Assembly: GCA_963761115.1 (NCBI GenBank) | Contig: CAVXFS010000005.1 | Location: forward strand, 992,001-1,056,000 | Length of the DNA: 64,000 nt | Origin: CAVXFS01 sp963761115 | GTDB lineage: Bacteria; Pseudomonadota; Gammaproteobacteria; Burkholderiales; Gallionellaceae | Reading direction: 5' to 3' | In this document: positions 35,144 to 43,059 of the stretch, piece by piece | Position numbering within the stretch: position 1 is the first letter of the stretch | How the letters are laid out: every line of letters starts with the position of its first letter | Translations under genes and position numbers: made by a program | Notes under the pieces: model-generated | Database searches by the model: none | Told to the model about the DNA's origin: nothing | Seen by the model: only the letters and a program-made list of their open reading frames with translations

Positions 35144-35367
35144 TGCCTGATTTTGGCAAGAGCAGCAGCCTTTACTTCACTCCAGGGAACTACATCATCG
35201 GGGTTGGCAAGGTGGTCTGCGAGGCGGCGGTCAAGTTCCGTTTTCTGTGCTTCGGTCAACGATGGCGCGGCACCACTGCTAACGATGCCATCCCAGATGG
35301 CTTCAACCAGTTCGATTTGCTCGTCAATGTCGAGCACACGAGCTTGCTGCAAGAGTTGAGTGTTCAT
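35140..35367 (-). CDS. Addiction-module antitoxin of cassette 3
   Basis: 75 residues of the small addiction-module family that partners RelE/ParE toxins: MNTQLLQQARVLDIDEQIEL, VEAIWDGI, EAQKTELDRRLADHLANP. I chose ATG 35367, where family similarity starts, over an in-frame ATG at 35412. Antitoxin first, toxin second, with ATGA overlap. Confidence 0.85.
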   Translation of the reverse strand: MNTQLLQQARVLDIDEQIELVEAIWDGIVSSGAAPSLTEAQKTELDRRLADHLANPDDVVPWSEVKAAALAKIRQ

Positions 35368-35433
35368 GATCTGGACTCCATTCAGTAACAATGGGGCAAT
35401 TCTAGCGTTCATCCCCCCCTATGTCGAACGTAT

Positions 35434-35503
35434 GCCTAACGTTTGAATTCAGGGGCGCGACGCAGCTTTATCGCGACGCGTCCCTTGGACTGATGGGTTA
35501 GGT
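35434..35503 (-). repeat. attC site 4
   Basis: Boundaries GCCTAAC (35434-35440) and GTTAGGT (35497-35503), stem GGGGCGCGACGC with GCGACGCGTCCC. Confidence 0.85.
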
Positions 35504-35881
35504 AACATCGCGGAGAATTGGTGTGAGTTGGGATGCACGGACCTTCCAGCCAATTTCAGATTTTTTCCAAATGTGGGAATACCGGTATCGCCCACCGAAC
35601 TCAAAAGAGCCAATCTTGCCTTCTAAATTCATTATGCCGATTTCAATCGCCGTTCCATCAAGAATAGAAACTGAAATATCGGAAATTGAAAGCTTGTAAA
35701 GATTGAAATCTGATCGCCGATATCGACTGACGGAGATTTCCTTGTCTATCAGCATTCCTGAAGGATCAATTCCGACATAATCATCACAAATAAGTAATTC
35801 CAGGGCAGCAGCGTTTTTGCGGAGCTCGATTTCGACGATTTGTTTACTCAGCGAGATGATTTCGGCTTCAGAATTTTTCAT
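35498..35881 (-). CDS. NTF2-like (DUF4440-type) protein of cassette 4
   Basis: 127 residues: LELLICDDYVGIDPSGMLID, KEISVSRYRRSDFNLYKL, RYRYSHIWKKSEIGWKVRAS, the SnoaL/DUF4440 pattern. The coding sequence is markedly AT-rich compared with cassette 2, so the two NTF2-like genes have separate origins. Stop inside attC 4. Confidence 0.75.
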   Translation of the reverse strand: MKNSEAEIISLSKQIVEIELRKNAAALELLICDDYVGIDPSGMLIDKEISVSRYRRSDFNLYKLSISDISVSILDGTAIEIGIMNLEGKIGSFEFGGRYRYSHIWKKSEIGWKVRASQLTPILRDVT

Positions 35882-35908
35882 TACTCTGTTCCTTCGTAAA
35901 GCTTGGTG

Positions 35909-35971
35909 GCCTAACTTGGAATTAACCGGCTCCGCGCTTTTGCGGAGTCCGGGTTGAATGTCGGGTTAGAG
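35909..35971 (-). repeat. attC site 5
   Basis: Boundaries GCCTAAC (35909-35915) and GTTAGAG (35965-35971). Almost identical to attC 6 over about 50 bases, including stem CGGCTCCGC / GCGGAGTCCG. Confidence 0.85.
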
Positions 35972-35974
35972 CGC

Positions 35975-36846
35975 TTAGGAGTCACTCGCATCACTGATTG
36001 CTTTCTTGGATACCACCTTAAAAATTTCAGCAATTTTATCGTGAGAATCAACAAACCAAGTTGTCACGCCAAGACTCTTCATGTCAATTTCAATCAATTT
36101 ACGCAGGCGTTTGTATTCCTCACGGTCTGCTTTGCTGCATCCAATAGTTGGGTCGCGAAAGACAGCGAAATGCTGATTTGAGAACCCCCGTTTCTTGCAA
36201 TATCAATGAGCCGCCTAAGGTTCGGGTCTTGCATAGAAAGCCCAACAAATAGTACCGACTTACTCGTCAGAAGGGAAAGTTGAGCAATATTTGCCCAAGA
36301 GTACGGATCGGAATATAGGTTGTGGTAATCATCTTCTGAAAAGATAATTTTCGCTGCGTCAAGTTCTCCATCGCGATAGAGTCGCGGCAAGATACCGTGA
36401 AGATGGTAAACCGTGATTCCGTCGTGTGTCGAACGGAATGGCTCATCTGGCGTTGCAATAACACAATCAGTTCCGTCGGTGAGCAATGCTTCAGCGAGTA
36501 GATCATCGAAGTTGAAATTACAGATTTGTCGTATGCCTGAACGGGCAATCGCCCTGATGCAACGTGAAAGCTCAACATTGTCTTGATACAACGCATCGTG
36601 GACTATCCGGTTGAAGTTGGCTCCAGCCTTTTGTCGCGCGTACCTTGCTGCGAGAATGTTTTTGTCTTTCAGCAAGAGTGCGGCTAGTTCGGGTTGATTT
36701 TTCCATGTTGTAGAGAGGACTCGCGAAATCAACTCGCGCCAACTAGGCAAGCCGCAACCCATGGACACACCCGCACCCACAAAAAGCGCAAGTCCCCCGT
36801 CCTCATTGAGTGCTTTTACAACATGCCAGAGTGAGGGGCGTTTCAT
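35975..36846 (-). CDS. SIR2-domain protein of cassette 5, with a one-base frameshift
   Basis: SIR2-like NAD-binding domain: GGLALFVGAGVSMGCGLPSW near residue 15-35, ICNFNFDDLLAEALL, and ITVYHLHGILPR; later SKSVLFVGLSMQDPNLRRLI. Such domains in defence proteins deplete NAD+ after phage infection. The first frame ends at 36094, but the other minus frame continues as HFAVFRDPTIGC ... EEYKRLRKLIEIDMKSLGV and ends DASDS at 35975. The step fits one missing G in a run of five (36185-36189). Corrected length is 290 residues. It fills one cassette, without a partner gene. Confidence 0.8.
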
Positions 36847-36850
36847 AGCG

Positions 36851-36913
36851 CTCTAACGTGGAATTAACCGGCTCCGCGCTTTTGCGGAGTCCGGGTTGAA
36901 TGTCGGGTTAGAC
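36851..36913 (-). repeat. attC site 6
   Basis: Boundaries CTCTAAC (36851-36857) and GTTAGAC (36907-36913), near copy of attC 5. Confidence 0.85.
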
Positions 36914-37187
36914 TGGACGGTGATTCAACAAGCCGCCCGGACACAAACTTGTGAAGTACACTGGCAATCAATGTCTGGTATGGCATACCTTCTTCGAGTG
37001 CACGAGCTTGAATATCCATCAGGTCGGGCGCGGACAGGCGGATGTTGACCCGCTTTTCCTTGAGAAAAGTAGCTGTGGCGGCGGCTTTGAATTTTGCCAA
37101 TTTTGCTTTCGACGGAGAGGTGGACTTGAGCTCACCCTTTTCGTAGGCATCCAAAATCTCTTTCTCAAATGCATCAAGTTTTTTCAT
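36864..37187 (-). CDS. CopG/BrnA-like antitoxin of cassette 6
   Basis: 107 residues: an acidic-basic N-terminal helix (FEKEILDAYEKGELKSTSPS) then a ribbon-helix-helix stretch (VNIRLSAPDLMDIQARALEE, GMPYQTLIASVLHKFVSG), typical of CopG-type antitoxins that partner BrnT-like toxins. Overlaps the toxin gene by 14 bases. The C-terminal tail (RHSTRTPQKRGAG) comes from the attC site. Confidence 0.85.
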   Translation of the reverse strand: MKKLDAFEKEILDAYEKGELKSTSPSKAKLAKFKAAATATFLKEKRVNIRLSAPDLMDIQARALEEGMPYQTLIASVLHKFVSGRLVESPSSLTRHSTRTPQKRGAG

Positions 37188-37467
37188 CAGGGTTGCTCCT
37201 CAGCAAGTAATCACGGGTGGCCTTCCTGCTTGGAATCACTGTTTTCAGAAAATAGTGATCCGGCTCTTCAACGTAAGGCACCAAGTAAACATAGTTATCA
37301 AACGCCACGACAAGAACGGACTGGTTTGGATATTTCCCCGTATTCGGGTGGCGTAATTCATCCAGTAAACCATCTGCCTCAATCGCAAGCGCGATCACCT
37401 CAAACGAAATGCCACGCTCAACTTTCAGCGCCTCATTTTTGTCAGGATTCCAGCGAAATGGTTTCAT
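37174..37467 (-). CDS. BrnT-like toxin of cassette 6
   Basis: 97 residues: MKPFRWNPDKNEALKVERGI, then YPNQSVLVVAFDNYVYLVPY and FLKTVIPSRKATRDYL, the pattern of BrnT/RelE-fold toxins next to CopG antitoxins. Toxin precedes antitoxin as in cassette 1, but the two pairs are only distantly alike. Confidence 0.8.
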   Translation of the reverse strand: MKPFRWNPDKNEALKVERGISFEVIALAIEADGLLDELRHPNTGKYPNQSVLVVAFDNYVYLVPYVEEPDHYFLKTVIPSRKATRDYLLRSNPDEKT

Positions 37468-37517
37468 GCGACAAGTTTACCGCGATGTGTGCCTATTGTC
37501 ACCTATTGGTGTGAGAG

Positions 37518-37582
37518 GTCTAACGTGGAGCTAACCGGTGCGCGCTTCTTTTCGCGCGTCCGTGTTGAGCGCAGGGTTAGGG
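37518..37582 (-). repeat. attC site 7
   Basis: Boundaries GTCTAAC (37518-37524) and GTTAGGG (37576-37582), stem GTGCGCGC / GCGCGTCCG around TTCTTTTC. Rightmost recognisable site. Confidence 0.85.
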
Positions 37583-37634
37583 CTTGGAGTACACATGGTG
37601 CCCGCTACGGCTTGGCAACCAAGGGAAAGATGCC

Positions 37635-37805
37635 TCATTCGATCTGCTTTTTTGAGAGCCCTTGATTCATCGCTAACTCAATCTGTGGCTCCAAACAGAA
37701 CTTGGCTTCCCCGTCAGTATGCGTTACATGAATGTGCATGCGTGGCTCTTCGCGTGAAAAGAAGAAGAATCGAAACGCACCTTGACGGAATACAGTGGGA
37801 GCCAT
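37635..37805 (-). CDS. Short DUF4160 protein of cassette 7
   Basis: 56 residues: MAPTVFRQGAFRFFFFSREE, PRMHIHVTHTDGEAKFCLEP, IELAMNQGLSKKQIE. This is the DUF4160 pattern, found near DUF2442 genes and suspected of toxin-antitoxin-like roles. It ends about 25 residues earlier than most members, losing the last helix. No DUF2442 partner is present. The 161 bases between its start and pdxJ hold no recognisable attI, attC or integrase. Confidence 0.7.
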   Translation of the reverse strand: MAPTVFRQGAFRFFFFSREEPRMHIHVTHTDGEAKFCLEPQIELAMNQGLSKKQIE

Positions 37806-37966
37806 GTTCAAATCATATCAGCTTTGGAACTGGGAAGTCTTGTAAGCCTCAACAAGGGCGGCAAGGGCGTGGTCAGCCCGCTGGATCGATAACCGTCAGC
37901 GCCTGTTGCATCAAGCCTGCGGCTCTGTTACGTTGCGTTTCACTTGCACAGGACTGAATTCCCAAC

Positions 37967-38695
37967 ATGATAAAACTAGGGTTGAACATCGACCATGTCG
38001 CCACCTTGCGCCAGACGCGCAAGGCACGCTATCCCAACCTGGTACGCGCCGCGCTGATCTGCGAAGAAGCGGGGGCGGACGCGATCACGCTGCATCTGCG
38101 CGAGGATCGCCGCCACATCCAGGATGCGGATGTGGAGGTCCTGCGTGGCATGCTGCAGACACGCATGAACCTGGAATGCGCGGTGACCGACGAGATGATA
38201 GACAACGCGCTGCGCATCAGGCCGCACGATATCTGCCTGGTGCCGGAGCGGCGCGAGGAACTGACCACCGAGGGCGGGCTGGATGTGGTGCGCCATTTCG
38301 ATGCGGTGCAGCAGGCGACGGAGCGTTGCCTTGAGGCGGGTATCCGTGTGTCTTTGTTCATTGATGCTGACCGGGATCAACTGGATGCGGCGAAAGCCGT
38401 CGGCGCTCCGGTGGTTGAGATCCACACCGGAAAATACGCCGATGCGGACAGCGTGCCGGCGCAACAGCATGAGTTGGATCGCATCCGGCAGGCGGTTGCG
38501 CTCGGCCACGGACTCGGCTTGCAGGTGAACGCAGGGCACGGCCTCAACTACCACAACGTGCGGCCGATAGTCGCCATTCCGCATGTCGCCGAACTCAACA
38601 TCGGCCATGCCATCGTTGCCGAGGCCTTGTTCATCGGGCTGGAGCAGGCGGTCAGGAACATGAAGATGCTGCTATCCGGTCCCGGTTCCAATTGA
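37967..38695 (+). CDS. pdxJ: Pyridoxine 5'-phosphate synthase
   Basis: 242 residues. Condenses 1-deoxyxylulose 5-phosphate with 3-amino-2-oxopropyl phosphate in vitamin B6 synthesis. Diagnostic blocks: IKLGLNIDHVATLRQTRKAR, ITLHLREDRRHIQDADV, GLQVNAGHGLNYHNV and ELNIGHAIVAEALF. It begins 161 bases after the last cassette gene. In many relatives recO precedes pdxJ and acpS follows; here the cassette array precedes it and nagZ follows. Confidence 0.96.
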   Translation: MIKLGLNIDHVATLRQTRKARYPNLVRAALICEEAGADAITLHLREDRRHIQDADVEVLRGMLQTRMNLECAVTDEMIDNALRIRPHDICLVPERREELTTEGGLDVVRHFDAVQQATERCLEAGIRVSLFIDADRDQLDAAKAVGAPVVEIHTGKYADADSVPAQQHELDRIRQAVALGHGLGLQVNAGHGLNYHNVRPIVAIPHVAELNIGHAIVAEALFIGLEQAVRNMKMLLSGPGSN

Positions 38696-38723
38696 GTTTC
38701 ATGATCGTTGAGGGAGGAAGGTA

Positions 38724-39773
38724 ATGGGTACCGGCCCGGTCATGCTGGATATCGCGGGAACGACCCTGACCCCGGAAGACGAGGTGCGGTTGCGCCATCC
38801 GCTGGTCGGCGGGGTGATTTTGTTCACCCGCAACTATCAATCGCCGCGCCAGCTTACCGAGTTGACCGCTGCCATCCATGCGCTTAACAGCCCGCCGCTG
38901 CTGATCGCGGTTGATCATGAGGGCGGCCGGGTGCAGCGATTCCGGGACGGCTTTTCGCGCATTCCGGCTATGCGCGAGCTGGGCAGGATCTGGGATGAGC
39001 ATCCGAAGCGCGCGCGTCATCTGGCGCAGCAGGCGGGATATGTGCTGGCGTCCGAACTGCGCGCGTGCGGCGTGGATTTCAGTTTTACGCCAGTGCTCGA
39101 CGTGGACTACGGGAGCAGTTCGGTGATCGGCGACCGCGCTTTCCACTCCGATCCCGAGGTCATCACCGAACTGGCGCACGGTCTGTTGCAGGGCATGCGC
39201 CAGGGCGGCATGCACACGGTGGGCAAGCATTTCCCCGGTCATGGTTTTGTCAGCGCCGATTCGCACCTGGCGATCCCGGTGGACGAGCGCAGCTATACCG
39301 ACATCGAATTGTGTGACCTGATCCCGTTCCGCCGCATGGTGAATTTCGGCCTGACTGCGGTGATGCCGGCGCACGTGATCTACCCGAAGGTGGACAAGCA
39401 CCCGGCAGGATTTTCCGAGGTCTGGCTGAAACGGGTGCTGCGCGGGGAACTGGGTTTCGAGGGTTGCATCTTCAGCGATGATCTCAGCATGGAAGCAGCG
39501 ACCGTCGCCGGCGGCATCGTGCAGCGAGCTGAAGCCGCGCTGAATGCCGGTTGCGACATGGTGCTGGTGTGCAACCGGCCCGACCTGGCTGACGAACTGC
39601 TGGCCGGGCTGCACTGGGACTTGCGCGCGGCCAGCCGCGCGCGCCTGGCGCAGATGCGCGGTCACACCCATCCGCACACCCTGGTGCAATTGCACGAGCA
39701 GCCGGAATTCGTCAAGGCCGTGCATGAGGTCGCCTCCATCGGAGCGGAAAGCGGCGAACTGCCGCTGGCGTAG
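38724..39773 (+). CDS. nagZ: Beta-N-acetylhexosaminidase (cell-wall recycling)
   Basis: 349 residues, GH3 family. Removes N-acetylglucosamine from muropeptides in the cytoplasm. IAVDHEGGRVQRFRDGFSRI, SFTPVLDVDYG, and the His-containing loop VGKHFPGHGFVSADSHLAIP are NagZ hallmarks; the catalytic Asp is in FSDDLSMEAA. A strong GGAGGAAGG ribosome site precedes ATG 38724. Confidence 0.95.
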   Translation: MGTGPVMLDIAGTTLTPEDEVRLRHPLVGGVILFTRNYQSPRQLTELTAAIHALNSPPLLIAVDHEGGRVQRFRDGFSRIPAMRELGRIWDEHPKRARHLAQQAGYVLASELRACGVDFSFTPVLDVDYGSSSVIGDRAFHSDPEVITELAHGLLQGMRQGGMHTVGKHFPGHGFVSADSHLAIPVDERSYTDIELCDLIPFRRMVNFGLTAVMPAHVIYPKVDKHPAGFSEVWLKRVLRGELGFEGCIFSDDLSMEAATVAGGIVQRAEAALNAGCDMVLVCNRPDLADELLAGLHWDLRAASRARLAQMRGHTHPHTLVQLHEQPEFVKAVHEVASIGAESGELPLA

Positions 39774-39839
39774 CCGGATTTTGCCATTTGGCCGGCTGCT
39801 TGAGATAATCCCGGCATTGATATTCCTGGTGCAAGTCTA

Positions 39840-40910
39840 ATGAGTGAATTGCAAATCAGCCTGCTGATCATCGGTGCCGTGGTGGTGGTGGTGATGTATG
39901 TCTACGGCTGGTGGCAGCAGCGGCGTTACCGGAAAAAATTCGGCGCGACATTCAATGCCGGGCGCAAGGATGCCTTGTACAGCGCGGCAAAGGAAACCCC
40001 GCCCGTGGCGGAGGAAGATGCCGCCGAAATCGATTTTTCGGAACCGTCCGTATCCCGCGAGGCGTCTGCCGCAACCGAGCCGGAAGAAGTGTGCGAACTG
40101 GACATGACGATCAATTTTGTCTCGGTGCTGACTCTTGCTGAACCAGTGGCAGCCGAGGTGCTGCAGCCGCTGTGGCAGCGGCGTTTCGATTTCGGCAAGC
40201 TGGTGAGTGCCTGTGGCTTGAAAGATGAAGGCGCGATATGGGAAAAACTGTCGCCGGAGAGCAATGCATCCTATGCGGCTTTCAAACTCGGGTTGCAATT
40301 GGCGGACCGCGCCGGTCCGGTCAGCGAAGTGCATCTGAGCGACTTCCAGAACCTGGTCAGGGAGATCGCCCAGAAACTGGAGGTGGCAGCGGAATTGCCG
40401 AATGTTGCGGCGATCGTTGCGCGCGCCACGCAACTGGACAGTTTCTGTGCCGAGGTAGACCAGATGATAGGGCTCAATATCCTGCCCGGCGGAGACCGTA
40501 AGTTTGCCGGCAGCGAGGTCGAGCAGGTGGCGGACCGATATGACATGATCCTGCAGGCGGATGGATCGTTCCACTTGGAGGACGCGCACGGGAATGGCGT
40601 GTTCACCCTGAGCAGTTTTGACGGCACTCCGTTTCAATCCGATAGCATGGACAAGATGCGCGTCAGCGGCCTGACCCTGCTGCTGGATGTGCCGCGCGCA
40701 GAGCATCCGGCTCGCCGTTTTGACGAGATGGCGGTGCTGGCACGCAAGATCGCGATGGACCTGCGCGCTGCCGTGATGGATGATCACCGCGTCGCGCTGG
40801 GCGAGCCCGGCATCGCGCAGATTCGCGAACTCGTCGGTGGTATAGAAAGCCGCATGCTCGACAACAAGGTCGTGCCGGGCAGCGTGCAGGCGCGCAGACT
40901 GTTTTCCTAG
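39840..40910 (+). CDS. zipA: Cell division protein ZipA
   Basis: 356 residues: one N-terminal TM helix (about 6-24, SLLIIGAVVVVVMYVYGW), an acidic linker, and a C-terminal FtsZ-binding domain (about 200-345: FCAEVDQMIGLNILPGGDRK, MILQADGSFHLEDAHGNGVF, TLLLDVPRAEHP). Tethers FtsZ to the membrane. Directly followed by ligA (zero spacing), the normal order in beta- and gammaproteobacteria. Confidence 0.9.
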   Translation: MSELQISLLIIGAVVVVVMYVYGWWQQRRYRKKFGATFNAGRKDALYSAAKETPPVAEEDAAEIDFSEPSVSREASAATEPEEVCELDMTINFVSVLTLAEPVAAEVLQPLWQRRFDFGKLVSACGLKDEGAIWEKLSPESNASYAAFKLGLQLADRAGPVSEVHLSDFQNLVREIAQKLEVAAELPNVAAIVARATQLDSFCAEVDQMIGLNILPGGDRKFAGSEVEQVADRYDMILQADGSFHLEDAHGNGVFTLSSFDGTPFQSDSMDKMRVSGLTLLLDVPRAEHPARRFDEMAVLARKIAMDLRAAVMDDHRVALGEPGIAQIRELVGGIESRMLDNKVVPGSVQARRLFS

Positions 40911-42957
40911 ATGGCGGATGTGGCACAACGCATCGCAACCCTGCGAGCGGAGATCGAGAAGCACAACTACCAGTACTATGTGCTGGACGCGCCGCTGGTT
41001 CCCGACGCGGAATATGACCGCCTGTTCCGCGAATTGCAGCAACTGGAAACGCAACATCCCGACCTTAAATCTGCAGACTCACCCACACAGCGCGTAGGCG
41101 GCAAGATTCTGGATGCCTTTGCGCCGGTGCGCCATGCGGTGCCGATGCTGTCGATCCGTACCGAGACCGATATCAGCGATGCCGGCGCGATCGCCTTCGA
41201 TGCGCGGGTGCGGCGCGAGTTGGACGCACCCGATGCCGTCATCGAGTACGCCTGCGAGTTGAAGTTCGACGGTCTGGCGATCAACCTGCGCTACGAACAT
41301 GGCGTGCTGGTGCAGGCCGCGACGCGCGGCGACGGCGAGACCGGCGAGGACGTGACGCAGAACATCCGCACCATCCATGTCATTCCGCTGCACCTGCGCG
41401 ACTGCACAGCCAAGGTGCTGGAAGTGCGCGGCGAGGTGTACATGAGCCGCAAGGATTTCGAACACTATAACGAAAAGCAGCGTACACAGGGCTTGCCCAC
41501 GCTGGTGAATCCGCGCAACGGCGCAGCCGGCAGCATCCGCCAGCTCGATCCGGCGCTGGCCGCGCGGCGGCCGTTGTCATTCTTCGCCTACGGCCTGGGC
41601 GAAACGTCAGGGCTGGGAATCGCCCATGACGCACAGTGCGGTACTGGATGCACTGGACAAGATTGGCGTGCCGGTTTGCGCTGAGCGGGCAGTAGTGCAA
41701 GGAGCGCAGGGCCTGGTCGAGTTCCATCGCCGCATCGCGGTCATGCGCGACAGCCTGCCGTTCGACATCGACGGCGTGGTCTACAAGGTCAACAGCCTGG
41801 CTTTGCAGGCGCAACTCGGCTTTGTCACGCGCGAGCCGCGCTGGGCGGTGGCGCACAAATATCCGGCGGAAGAACAGATGACGGTCGTGCACGACATCGA
41901 CATCCAGGTCGGGCGCACCGGCAAGCTGACGCCGGTGGCCAAGCTGGAGCCGGTGTTCGTCGGCGGCACCACGGTTTCCAATGCCACGCTGCATAACGAG
42001 GACGAGACGCGGCGCAAGGATGTGCGCATCGGCGATACGGTGATCGTGCGCCGCGCCGGCGATGTGATACCGGAAGTGGTCGGCGTGGTGCTGGACCGGC
42101 GGCCCGCAACAGTGGGCGAGCCGTTCGATTTGTTCAAACGCCTGGCAGGCAAATGCCCGGTCTGCGGCAGCACCATCGTGCGCGAGGAAGGCGAGGCCGA
42201 CTGGCGTTGCAGCGGCGGCCTGTTCTGTCCGGCGCAGCGCAAGCAGGCCTTGCTGCATTTTGCCAGCCGCCGCGCGCTGGACATCGAGGGGCTGGGCGAC
42301 AAGCTGGTCGATCAGTTGGTGGACAGCGGCATCGTTGGCACGCCTGCTGACCTGTATGACAAACACAAGCTGAACCTTGAGGCACTGGCTGGCCTGGAGC
42401 GTATGGGCGAGAAGTCGGCCAATAATCTGATCGAGGCGATCGAACGCAGCAGGCAGACCACGCTGCCGCGTTTCATCTACGCGCTGGGCATCCGCAATGT
42501 GGGCGAGGCGACGGCAAAGGATCTGGCACTTCATTTTGGGTCGCTGGACCGCTTGATGGTCGCGGACGAGCAGCGTTTGCAGCTGGTGCCGGATGTAGGG
42601 CCGATCGTGGCGCAAAGCATCGTCGCGTTCTTCGGTGAAAAACATAACGCCGATGTGATAGATCAGCTACGTGCCGAAAAGATACATTGGGCCGAACATG
42701 ACGGCACAAGCATCAGGGAGCTGCCATTAAGCGGGAAGACGTTTGTGTTGACTGGTACACTTCCTTCCATGAGCCGCGAACAAGCGAAAGCTGCGCTCGA
42801 AGCGCTGGGAGCAAAGGTTGCCGGCAGTGTGTCGAAGAAAACCGATTATGTGGTGGCGGGCGCGGAAGCGGGCAGCAAGCTGGACAAGGCGCGGGAATTG
42901 AATATATCGATCCTGGATGAACAGGGATTGCTGGAGATACTGGGCAGGTCGGGTTAG
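40911..42957 (+). CDS. ligA: NAD-dependent DNA ligase, interrupted by one indel
   Basis: Seals nicks using NAD+. Adenylation lysine in CELKFDGLAINLRYEHG (KxDG); oligonucleotide-binding and zinc-finger parts (CPVCGSTIVREEG ... CSGGLFC, four Cys); helix-hairpin-helix repeats; C-terminal BRCT (LPLSGKTFVLTGTLPSMSRE). One extra base at 41624-41626 (GCC C ATG) shifts the frame between the two halves. Corrected length is 681 residues, normal for the family. Confidence 0.93.
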
Positions 42958-43012
42958 TGAAGCGTACCGACGCTTGATAAAATACGGGCGCATCAACCTT
43001 CCCTTGCCAATT

Positions 43013-43042
43013 GTTGGGTTACGCTGCGCTAATCCAACCTAC
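43013..43042. repeat. Palindromic repeat (GTTGGGTTACGC type)
   Basis: GTTGGGTTACGC is complementary, with small mismatches, to GCGCTAATCCAAC, forming a hairpin just upstream of the galU ribosome site. Related intergenic palindromes occur at 29644 and 59525. Confidence 0.6.
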
Positions 43043-43059
43043 ACAGGAGGATAAAGTAA

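Larger units (their letters stand above)
33629..37805 (-). mobile_element. Integron cassette array without integrase (CALIN)
   Basis: Seven attC-type recombination sites are spaced through 4 kb. Each has outer boxes RYYYAAC/GTTRRRY (e.g. CCTAAC ... GTTAGG) and a GC-rich stem. Read on the minus strand they fit the standard attC layout (left TAAC..TTCG.TCAAGC, right GC..CTNAGCTC.ACGTTA), and nine of the cassette genes plus the degenerate ones all lie on the minus strand, each ending inside or beside an attC. An integrase gene would be expected to the right of 37805, but pdxJ follows directly, so the array is integrase-less in this window. Cargo: three toxin-antitoxin pairs, two NTF2-like proteins, one SIR2 protein, one DUF4160 protein. 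Confidence 0.9.

Noticed and set aside
37538..37957. Plus-strand frame of 139 codons over the right edge of the cassette array
   Set aside because: It overlaps attC 7 and runs opposite the recognisable DUF4160 gene; composition is Cys/Arg-rich.
37806..37966. attI site or integrase remnant next to pdxJ
   Set aside because: No GTTRRRY-type site and no tyrosine-recombinase motif in any frame could be seen.
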